DNA of 64,000 bases from Euptelea pleiosperma. Lineage: Eukaryota > Streptophyta > Magnoliopsida > Ranunculales > Eupteleaceae. The notes under the pieces are model-generated. The model did not search any database, had not been told where the DNA came from, and was given only the letters and a program-made list of their open reading frames with translations. Location: NCBI GenBank assembly GCA_035048495.1, contig CM068551.1, positions 22,632,248-22,696,247 of the forward strand, given 5' to 3'. Position 1 is the stretch's first letter; every line of letters starts with the position of its first letter. Shown piece by piece: positions 45,342-55,459 of the stretch. The position numbers were made by a program, and so were the translations under genes.

Positions 45342-45772
45342 GGGGGTGTTTGGATCACCATTTTTCAAAATATATTTATTTTAAAAAAAATGGCTTTTCT
45401 GAAAATATATTTTTGAAAATCTGTTTTTCTTAAAAAAGGTCGTTTGGGTCATCATTAATGCAAAATGTCTTTATCTTCTTTTAGTTGGCCCCACCAATAT
45501 AATGTCTTTATTTTTTTGGAAGGAGACTTTTACCAAAAACTGTTTCTTTGTTTATTATGTTCATATGAGCAAGCAAAAATTTAAAGTCTTTTTTTACTTG
45601 AAAAACAGTTTTCAGCTATTTTTTATAAAAAGACTTTTTGGCTTAAAAATATATTTTTATGGAATAAATACTTTTTAAAAAATAGTCATACAAACAATAT
45701 ATTATTTTGGAAAAAGTCTTTTTGTGGAAAAAAAAACCTTTTCAAGTCTAAAATGGCAATCCAAACACCCCC
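45342..45772. mobile_element. Tourist-like MITE, 431 bp
   Basis: The ends GGGGGTGTTTGGAT and ATCCAAACACCCCC are exact reverse complements, flanked by TTA (45339-45341 and 45773-45775). The interior is T- and A-rich ('ttttaaaaa', 'gactttttg') in both orientations, with no coding potential. It fits the PIF/Harbinger-derived Tourist group. Confidence 0.88.
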
Positions 45773-46742
45773 TTAGTCTTTTAACTCCTTGTATCTCTCC
45801 GCTAGAACTGGACTGAGTAATAGCTTTTCGTCCTTTATCCTACCCTCATTGAAGGATTTTCTTGGTTTAGGGACTAGTAAGCTTTTCGTCCATGGGATGA
45901 ATTATGGAGCTCAAGTCCAGGTTGCTTCAACTTTTGACAGTGCTCTACAGCCCAAGCCCAACTGTTGGAGTCCATTTTTGCTCACTCAATTAGTGACCCA
46001 TCTCAATAACTACCGCATGTACGTTTGACAACTACCCTTGTTTTACATTTTTGAATTTTAATTTTTTCTAAGAAACAGTCGTGTCAGGGGTACTTGTCAA
46101 GTGTACAGTTGGTAGTGACTGAGATGGGTCGTAACTTAAATGACCAAACTCTTGACGTTGATTGCAAGCCCAAGTCGAAGCTGAAAATCTCCTCATAAAA
46201 TATATATTTGGCACTTAGGCCCTGCTTGGTAGGGCTTAGCAGCATTTGTGCGTGCTTGATGGCGCGGAATCTAACAAATATTTGCATTGGATCCACCAAT
46301 TTTTAGCCAAAAAGAAAGGCCGCAAATATAGGTTGTTACGATGGTATCCATTTAATAATTTTTTTTTTAATTATAATTTTATATTTTTAATATTTTAAGA
46401 TTCCTATATTCACACATATATAAAAAAGCTCACCCTTATACCTCTTGGTGGATCTATGTACCAAAAATCAGTTGATCAAATATGCTCAAATCCAACGGTA
46501 GAAATTACGATATCTATATCCAATTGATAGAAATAAACCTCCCTACACGGCTCTCCTTAGAATCTTGATACCATTTATTAAACTACCCTTAAAAGAGCTC
46601 TAAGCCTGCTCCATATCAAGTGCCTATTGGGCTGGGTTGGCAATGCACAGTGCAGTGCACACCCCTAACAATTAGGGTTGTCAAAAGGCTCAAGCTAAGG
46701 TAGGGCCTAGCCTGGCCCGAACCCAGCCCCTCACTTATAAGG

Positions 46743-48143
46743 GTAGGGCTGTCAAAGGGTCGGGCCAAGGTAAGGCCTAACCCGACCCTAACCTAGCCCT
46801 CACTTGTAAGGGTGAGGCCCTAGCCCTTGGAGGGCCTAAACTAGCTAAGCCCTGACCGTTGAGGGCCAGAATCGGAATAGGGTAAGGTCAGGGCCTAGAA
46901 GAAAAGCATTAGGAAATGTAAACTTTTTTAAGTAAAAAAATTAGATGTTTGTTGCAAAATTAATTGAGCTGGAACTATTACATTTAGGGCAAGAATCTAC
47001 AAAAAATCTATGCTTTAGAAAGATGGATACAGAGAAAGATCCATTCAAAAATAAAAAAATTTACATTAGCTGGAATAATTCAACATTAAATAGACATCTC
47101 CTTGCACCATATCAGTATGATAATCATATTTCATAAACATTACTAACACAATATTAATTCTATTTACGCGAGAACCTTGAACCTCTTCTAAGTACCTGAA
47201 TTTTTTGACAAATTTATTAGCATCGTAACAAAAGTTTTAGCATTAAGTACACAAATAAATTGTTTACTCATTAAATTTACCAATGAACAAGTTAAACGAC
47301 AAACTTCAATGCCTCGAAACTTTTCAACATGTTCTAAAAGTTGAATTTATATACTCACCATATAAAATTAACATTAAAAGGAAATATAAATTTCAACAAA
47401 AACCACAATCTAAAACTACAATCACATATGAACAACGATAATTACTCAATACAGGAATAATTCGAAGACTAAAAAGCTCAATATCCTTACAAATAAGTTT
47501 CCAAAACAAGTCTCAAAACCAACTTCACCACCCCTAAGAACAATACCGAAGCTCGACTCCGTCTTCCAAACTAGTAGTACTGCCCAAGAGTGACCTTAAA
47601 TAAAACCTATAAAATAAATCCCGAACACTAACATAGAACCCTAGAAAATAAAATTTACTCAAATTCACACAAAATCAGATCTGTAAATAAAAAAGAGAAG
47701 ATGAGTAACATAGTTGATTTTCTGGAATGAGGATTGAAATATCTACCTCCTTCACTTCTTTCTTTAAGAGTCGAAAGAGGCAAGGAATGTTACTTGAGAG
47801 GGTATTAAGAGAGAAAGAGACGAGAGAGTTAAAAGAGTTGTTAGGGTTATGAGAGGTTGAAAGAGATTGTTGTTGTCATTGAAAAAGTGAAGGTTAAAGA
47901 AAAAGATTAAGCTTTAAAGGGGGTGTAAATTAGGTATTTATCAAGTGTGCCGTATAATAGGTAGGGTTGCAATTTACTGAGTGTTACCCTAGCCAGACCC
48001 TTATTTAAAAGGGCCTTATATATTTGGGCCCAGTCTGACCCTAAGGGCTTGAAATCTCGAAAAAAAAAAAAACATCATTTAAGTGCTTTCAATGGCCCAA
48101 GCTAGGCTGGGCCCCCTTATAAGAGGGCGGAATTGACACCCCT
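46743..48143. mobile_element. hAT-like element nested in a relative
   Basis: A 1.4-kb insert with near-terminal repeats TAGGGCTGTCAA and TTGACACCCCT(A), flanked by TTATAAGG (46735-46742) and ATATAAGG (48144-48151), an 8-bp duplication with one mismatch. Its subterminal 'ggcctagccc' motifs repeat in both orientations. The flanks, 46673-46742 plus 48152 to about 48330, together read as another copy of the same element: the inner 46800-46980 and the outer 48150-48330 are clear homologues. No transposase frame is left. Confidence 0.7.
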
Positions 48144-48339
48144 ATATAAGGTGAGGCTTAGCCCTTGGAGGGCCTGAATTGGCTAGGCTCTGGCCTTACC
48201 CTCAAGGGCTAGGGCTGAAGTCTAGACCATGGTAAGGCCAGGGCCTAAAAGAAGAGTATTAAGAAATATAAACTTTTTTTAATAAAAAAAAACTAGAAGT
48301 TTGTTCTAAAAAATAAACGAATTAGAACTGGGATTTACC

Positions 48340-48800
48340 TAGGAATCCGTTTTCTATTCTATGTGCCAAACTGGGCATTTTTGATTTGTATGCTCCAACT
48401 TGAAGGGGGGTGTTAGAATTCCTAGTTTATTTCATTTATGTTTATATTATACAGATGGGCTTTATTTAGTGTTGGGCCCATATGTTCTATTAATATAAGT
48501 GGGCCCACACCACTTAAGTGAATAGTATATATCAGCATGAGGAGATTGAACAACATATGTTCATACCTCTCATCTCTTTGTCTCTTCTCCATCTCTCTCT
48601 CAAACCCCAATCTCTCTCATCTTCTATTCTTCTCTTTATTTCACATGTTCTATCAGTGTAAATTAAGAAATTTAATAGCAATCCGGCACACCTTGCTTTG
48701 TAATATTTGTTTCACCAGGCATTAGATTTGGTGGTTTCAGGTATATTAACTACTTATTTTTGGGAAATTACGTTGACAACACAGCTTGGAAATTTAATTT
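48340..48800. other. Gap before the phosphatase remnant
   Basis: No gene recognised. A pyrimidine-rich stretch (48560-48645, many TCTC runs) could be an old leader or intron. It may be the degraded upstream part of the phosphatase copy, but I could not match earlier exons. Confidence 0.4.
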
Positions 48801-48804
48801 ACAG

Positions 48805-49660
48805 GTCAGTCCCCATGGAGAACGATAGTATAGAGGGATTGAGACCAAATGCTAGGGGGCCTGGCCTTGTAACTTTTTGGGTATGCATGTTACTCAATTT
48901 ATCACATATTCTTAGCCTTCATTTTCTCCATTATGATTTTTGTTATGTTATATATACTTATGATGCAATTTAAGGTCACAAGATGGTCTAACATGATTAA
49001 TTGGACTAAATCTTTCATAGTTGTATGTAAAACTCTGCACGCATATATTTTTGAGGCCCTATGGTAATGTATTGTCATCCCTGCAGCCTGATCGGGTCAT
49101 GGACTTCTGTAAGAAAAACAAATTGCAGCTCATTATAAGAGCACACGAATGTGTTATGGATGGTTTTGAACGGTTTGCTCAGGGACATTGTTTACTCTAT
49201 TTTCTGCGACCAATTACCTTGGTAAGCAAAAGTTTGGACTTCTATTTCCATTTCTTCTGCGTCAGTTTTGTTAGTACTACATTTTCCATGCTAGGTTGAT
49301 TATTGTATCAGGGACGGGAAACAATGCCGGGGCAATATTGGTGATTGGAAGGGGGTTGGTTGTGGTTCCAAAATTGATTCATCATCCCTTACCACCTCCC
49401 CTTCAGTCGCCCGCCGAGATATCACCAGAATGTGTCTTAGATGACACATGAATGCAGATGAGATTCAGTAGGAAACTGTACATTTTGCATGTTGTAAAGA
49501 AGCGTGCTGATCAGAATACTTGGCTCATCTTATATCTCTCTTCATATTTGGTTCCCTGCAGGAGCTTAACATTCAAAGACCTCCAACTCCGACACGGAGT
49601 CGGCCACAACCTGATCTTGAGAATGGTGGAAGAGCACGCTGTTCGCTGAAAAAGGATATT
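48805..49660 (+). pseudogene. BSL/BSU1-type Kelch-PPP phosphatase, 3' fragment (pseudogene)
   Basis: Remnants of the C-terminal exons of a serine/threonine phosphatase of the BSL family (Kelch-PPP enzymes of brassinosteroid signalling). Recognisable pieces are ENDSIEGLRPNARGPGLVTF (48819-48878), PDRVMDFCKKNKLQLII then RAHECVMDGFERFAQGH (49087-49190), GAILVIGRGLVVVPKLIH (49340 on) and ELNIQRPPTPTR (49562 on). Introns remain between them, so it is a duplicated rather than a retroposed copy. Lesions: an extra T near 48876, loss of bases in the GH-LITLFSATNY stretch near 49190, an in-frame TGA at 49449-49451 where Trp is expected, and a donor changed to AT at 49458. The Kelch part and most of the catalytic domain are missing. 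Confidence 0.8.
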
Positions 49661-50195
49661 GATCGTACGTTTTTCCAACTGGTGCAATCAAGTTACTGTG
49701 AACTTAATAGCTGTAATCTTTGCTACTTTATATCTGGTCACCCATAACTAGAAAAAATGGTATGGTGCAAAAGTTCATTCTTGCATGAGCTCATATATTC
49801 TTGTGTCCTCTGGACGCTCTTCTGCTCTTTGATGGCGGTGACAGGTCGAGGATCATTTTGACTGAGAATTTAGGTTTAGGATCATTTTGTAATAATGGGT
49901 TAAAACAAAAAACGGCATCATGAAGTGTATTTATGGGTGCATGCCTAAGCACACATGCACCAGGGAACAATGTTCATAGTATTAGTACATCCTGTATATT
50001 TGTGTGAGGATGTCTGTTTCCTTACCATCATCTAACTTTGGAAATACCAAAGATATCTGAAATCTACAAACTAAGCCTCCAAAATCTCTCACAGCCACAA
50101 ACTGGACAACTTGGTACCAGGGCAGAAATGAGAAAAAATAATCACATTTACATGCAAGATCTGGAAAAAATGTTAAAGGGTCAAATATTGTGCAA

Positions 50196-53076
50196 CTATT
50201 GGTGGGTTTGGTTGGGTAGTGTTGGTGTAGTCCTAAATGCATGCTTTCTGCAGCGCTCAAAAATGCTGTCATATATAAGATCAAACTGCACTCCTGCTCT
50301 CTCCCGATTCACAATGAAAAGTATGTGATCACCTTCCACAATCTTGTAATACCTGCATTTAACAAGACACCATCGCTTTTAGTTTCTACCCAAATCTGAA
50401 ACCAATCAGATAGAACAGGCAGATGCAGAAAAAAAAACGAAGAAAAGAAAACATCCACGGTGAACATAGGGATGCTGATGTTTTAAACAATGGGAGTAAA
50501 TTTAGGGATGCTGATTTATTTGACAATGAGAGAAAGGTTGGGGACGCTGATGCTTTCGACAGTGAGAGCAAAGTTAGCAATGGTTATGAATGATGATCAT
50601 TTGGGCCCATGTATCTCAACTAAATTGGTGTTTCAGGAACTTTTTTTTTTTTTTGGTAAAAGTGTTTCAGACCTTTCAATAACGCTTCATGGTTTACAAT
50701 TGCATGTTAACCTTGGTAACTTTAGAGTTATCCTCTTAGATCCCCAAATGCAACTAAGGAACAGATATTGGAAACAGTGATATAACTCAACATTTCAGGA
50801 AGTTTAGGACGTGAGTACAGATACCGTAAAGAATCCATGCATTTTCAGCTTCCTGCATCAGTACTGTATCATGCCGATCCCAGTATGCGAAGTGTATAGA
50901 AGTATTTGGGTATCACAGATTACCACTAGACCGAAAGTCACGAGGATACTATTGACAATAAATGATGACAGTGGGGAGGATATGAAGATGGCTATTTCAA
51001 TGATGGTGATGATGATGACAATGTTGGTTAGATAATCATAAGAATTATTTTAATAAATAGTTTGGCATTCCAAATGTATTTCATATACTTGTACTACATA
51101 TATTATGAAGTTGCGACAAAAATATGATGGCAGGAAGATAACAAACCAGATGCCTGGTTGCAGAGGCTGGCAATCGGAGTCATTTTCGACGAAACAGCTG
51201 GGGTGTTCAATTGGGATAAAAGGGTAGGTCATGGATACAGTGTTGAGCGCTCCATCATTGTCCTGCCAATCCACATCCCTGCACATTTTATAACATAGGA
51301 GGTGGGACACATTAGCGAACATCAAAGAAGAGCTATCAAGAAAATCTGTATCTCAGGGCCTTGAAATAGCCAAGAAACCTACTCACCTATATCCTTTGTA
51401 AGGAGGCAAGACATCTGGAGGGTGGTGCCATAGGCTCATCTGCAGGACTCTGATGAAAAGCAAGGGGTGGATCCCTAGTATGCTAGAAGGGAATGTGATC
51501 CCCATGATCTTCCTAGTCTGTTTAGTAGCGTAGCTGAAGTAGAACGTGTTTGGGAAAGTGTTGAGATGGGCGTTAAGTCGCATGGATCCTTGAATGGTAA
51601 GATCTGGGAGGATCCAATCTCCCGAGGCAAATGGACCCCTGTTACCTAAGAGGCAATCCATGAGACCTGTAGTACCCACTTTCTTCCACGACATGTCGAA
51701 GTGGTCGAACCCAAAACTGTAGTAGGCCTTCAGCCATGGAATGTCAAGCCATTCATAGATTATGACGCCTAAGCGACACAGTTGAAGCAGGCTTATAGGA
51801 TTCATGGATCTTCCATCTTCTGGCCTGAAACAAATCAAAGTTTAGAAATCTTGTAGATGGAAAATCCAAGCAAAATAACAATTTCGACTCCAACAGAACT
51901 CACTGCATTCCATCTAAGTAGGTTCTCGTGGTCCCATTGAACGCACCAGACAATGAAGTAATGCTCAACACCCAGTTCTCAGAAGTGTTCTCATACCCCT
52001 TGAAAGCCTGAAATTATAATGAGAATATAATTCTTAATAATTAGCTATCAAGACCCATCACCATAATCTTTTTGTTGATTTTGAGCTTCAAATGGGCTAA
52101 CCTTGTCTGCTAGCATCTGCTGCAACACACGAACGACCTGAGCTCCAGCTGAATGCCCAACAAAGTGAATAGGGTGGTCTTCATCCCATTCAGGGTAGTT
52201 CCCTGCATTCCGATCAAACCCACCAAATACGAAAACAATTAACCATAAATTCAAGCAATCTCAATTCAATTTTCATATATAAAGGGGAGAAATTGTAAAA
52301 ATTGTGAATAGAGACTAATAATTGGTAAGTGTTTGATCTTTCAACCTTGCTCGTAAACTCTTCCGAATTGCGAATGCCCACAAGCTGTGCTGTGTTCTTC
52401 TCCATAATCCACTTGCCCGCCTTTCAAATAGTAAAACAATTCGCGAGCCCTGAAACCTACAACCCCTTTAGGTTTTGCAACAAATACAGAAGAAAAACAA
52501 AAAAACAGAATGAGAAGGCCAAAGATGAACCTCAATTACAGCTTCAATTACCCACCTATCATATATGCTGGTCAAGGAGCCTAAGTCAGGAACAAGAACC
52601 CGTTCGTCCTTCTTCTCCGCTCCTGCGAAATACGACAACCCTCCTAACCTCTGCAAACAAGAGAACACTGAAAAATCCATTAAAAATTGATCTGTAAACC
52701 CCAAAAAGTGAATCAAAATGAGGTACAGAACACAACCCATTTCATCAACTTAAGATTATAAACCGCATACCCCTTTGCCGAATCCAAAGATCCCATGAAC
52801 TAAGACAATTGGAGGCAACCCATCAAAATCATTTGTTCTTATAGGCTCCTCATCCCTCACCCCAACACTCATATTGGATCTAAAAGATTCATTCAAAGCC
52901 TGTGAGATATCTGATGCCACAGCTGTGCTGAATATGTAAAACCCATATAACAAATGCACCACAGAGCTCACAAAGAGCTCTGGTAATTTAAGCACTTCAA
53001 ACCACAATCGGAACATCGAAATTCCTCTCTTTTTTCCTAAAAAATCACTCAACAACAGATCAAATCGAACCGCCAA
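50196..53076 (-). CDS. Alpha/beta-hydrolase lipase (bacterial family I.5-like), 8 exons
   Basis: Probable triacylglycerol/acyl-ester lipase. Exons on the minus strand: 53076-52771, 52650-52556, 52449-52346, 52202-52102, 52007-51904, 51824-51387, 51278-51147, 50352-50196. All junctions keep frame and sum to 1,437 nt (478 aa plus stop). Features in order: a hydrophobic N-terminal segment (VVHLLYGFYIFSTAVASD) that may anchor or target it, the oxyanion-type LVHGIFGFGKG, the nucleophile elbow GHSAGAQ (in exon 4), a long lid/insert region in exon 6, NDGALNTVSM with the likely catalytic Asp, and VEGDHILFI with the likely catalytic His. This order resembles staphylococcal/Geobacillus-type lipases with eukaryotic plant homologues. 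No lesions. The pyrimidine-rich stretch at 53098-53130 is probably the leader. Confidence 0.9.
50468..50575. repeat. 36-bp minisatellite, three copies, in lipase intron 7
   Basis: Three consecutive 36-bp units each begin (A/G)GGGA(T/C)GCTGAT and vary elsewhere. The period is a multiple of three and the plus-strand frame is open through all three (12-residue unit with DAD...N), but the array lies inside an intron of the minus-strand lipase gene, with no start or splice support. Confidence 0.75.
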
Positions 53077-53446
53077 AAAGCGATTTCAACAATAACAGAG
53101 CAGAGGCTTCTTCTCTCTCTCTCTCTCAACTTGAAAGAGAAAGAAAATGCTCTTCTGCAACAACACCCACAAACTCCTCCTTCACTCACAACTCACAACT
53201 CACAACTCACAAACCCTCCCATCAAAAACTTCACATTTATCTCTCCTCAAATGAAGGGGAAACTCTCCCACATTTTTCTCATTCTTCTCCGCACAACCAA
53301 TCAGAGACTAACAAAAAAAAAAAATTCCCTCTCTCTCCTTGTGGAGGTAAAACAAAGATCCATGGGTTTGTGCCACGTGTCCTTGTTATAACCTCTCCCA
53401 CAATCTATACGAACTGTGGTGGGACCCACATAAATGGGACCTATTT

Positions 53447-53840
53447 GAGTAAAGCTTCGCTGACTGCCCACAATATGACCCATGTGGCACTATTTTAGAG
53501 GACACTGACCGTATGGATGTTTGGCCAATCCCTAGGTGGACCTACAAACCACCAGAGATCAACCTGATTAGTGATATATAAGCGTTAGAATGGAATCATT
53601 TTCATTGGTTGATTTTAACGGTGGGAATTTAAGCATTATTGACCATTACGTGGGTACAAGGATCCAAAGGTTTGAAATGACTAATCAGGCTGATTTTTGA
53701 TTTGTAGGTCCACCTAAGGATTGGACAAACATCCATACGGTCAGGATCCTGTAAGAATATACCACGTGGCTACGTAGCTCATATTGAAGGCGGTCACAGA
53801 TTTGCTGACTGTCGACGGTCAGCAAAGTCTTAGTCGACCG
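53447..53840. mobile_element. Palindromic MITE upstream of the lipase gene
   Basis: The left end GAGTAAAGCTTCGCTGAC and the right end GTCAGCAAAGTCTTAGTC are diverged complements. The inner arms carry 'ccgtatggatgtttggcc...aggtggacctacaaacc' and its complement. It belongs to the same family as 61061-61437, where a 9-bp TSD is clear; here none could be confirmed. It starts about 370 bp upstream of the lipase start codon. Confidence 0.65.
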
Positions 53841-53993
53841 AACAAAATCTAAATTCGATTCTAGGCGTTTATTTCGATGTGCGGTGAGTTGGATCCAAGT
53901 TGGAAGGTTCCTGAAAGACGTGTCAAAATAAACTGCCCCTAATCCATTCTTCTTCCTTCTTTCATTGGGCATGGCACGTGATTAAATAATTTA

Positions 53994-54304
53994 GGATATT
54001 TTAGTAACACCCCCTGAAATTTAAAAATAATTAATACTACCCTTAGAACTTCAAACTTTAAGAATACCCTCTTGACCTAGAATAACCATCGTTTGACTAA
54101 CGTTTTATAAAACGTGACATGCATCATGTGCCTGTTAATGTACCTATGAAAGGACCGTAACATCGCAAGACGTGTAATTCAAGTCCGTTTTTAACTTAGT
54201 CAATCACTGTTAAACTAGGTTAAGGGAAAATCTTAAAGTTTGAAAGTATAAGGATGTATTACTAATTACTTTCAAATTTCAGAAGGGGGTGTTACTAAAA
54301 TACC
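53994..54304. mobile_element. MULE-type MITE with perfect 9-bp TSD
   Basis: A 311-bp element with ends GGATATTTTAGTAACACCCC and the complementary GGGGTGTTACTAAAATACC, flanked by a perfect AATAATTTA (53985-53993 and 54305-54313). A relative with the same ends and interior lies at 62640-62966. Both contain 'gtgacatgcatcatg' in the middle. No transposase. Confidence 0.88.
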
Positions 54305-54764
54305 AATAATTTATTTGATTTGTGATTCGGTGAGCTCACCTCATTCAAACTATAGACTAGGGTTACATGGCAACTGATCCTGACCGTTCATCAAGCAGCC
54401 CATCTGTGATGGGATGATTTGGATAAATGGGTGTGCATTAATTGTAGGATAAGTTTAGTTTAAACAACTAAACTTACACATTAATCTACCCCTAATTGTT
54501 ATTCTTATATTTTAAAGAATATGGGAAGTGAAAAGTTATACTGGTATATGGTTTCATCACCATTCAATCTTGATCGGACGGTGATATACTGTGGGATCTA
54601 ATAGTATGGAGCTGTATCAATACTGCAATAAATAATGCGGACTGTCAGTTAGACCCCACCTGTCCTATCCAATCACGATCGCAACTTGTGATCATGGGAA
54701 ACAAGACAAATAGCTCAGCGCCTCAACCATATCACACCCAACTTTTTGTCCGTCTTTTTTGGGT

Positions 54765-55135
54765 AAAACTTGGCTGACCGGCGACAGTCAGTGACTGCCC
54801 ACAATATGAGTCACGTGACACATTTTTGGAGGACACTGTCTGTATGGATGTTTGGCCAATTCCTAAGTGGACCTACAAACCAAAAATCAACCTTGAATAG
54901 TGATTTCTAAGCATTGGATTGGAGTCAATATCAATGGGTTGATTTTAACGGTTGGAATTTGAGCATTGTTGACCATTATTTGGGGTACAAGATTGAAAGG
55001 CGTGAAATCACGAATCAGGCTGATTTTGATTTGGAGGTCCACCTAGGGATTCTACAAAGATCCACACAGTCAGCATTCTATAAAAATATGCCACGTGGCT
55101 CGAAAGCTGACCATCGCCAGTAAGCCAAGTTTTAC
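54765..55135. mobile_element. Palindromic MITE of the 61061 family
   Basis: The terminal arms CTTTTTTGGGTAAAACTTGG and CCAAGTTTTACTCCAAAAAAG are near-exact complements. The inside again holds 'gtatggatgtttggccaat' and 'aaatcacgaatcaggctgat' in opposite orientation. No target duplication could be assigned because the complementarity extends into the flanks. Confidence 0.65.
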
Positions 55136-55459
55136 TCCAAAAAAGAATTTGAAAAACCTTACCTCACGTGCTGACCACTTTAATCGTTGAAGTAGTCAAA
55201 TGGGCTGATAGCATCCATAGAAACTTCTAGACAGATTAGAGTTCAAGATTTGCACCTAACCATTACTATTCAATGACATTCAACCTTTCTCATGTAAAAA
55301 AAACAAGTTAGCACTCTAAAAGAGTGACCTACGCTTCATGCACAGTAGCCAGCGTAGAGGACTAAAACAAGCCTTTTTTGTTTTTTATGTTTTTGCTAAG
55401 CGACTAAAACACGCCTTGAATTCTTGGAAGGATCGTACAGGGGATGATTTCCCAAGGGT

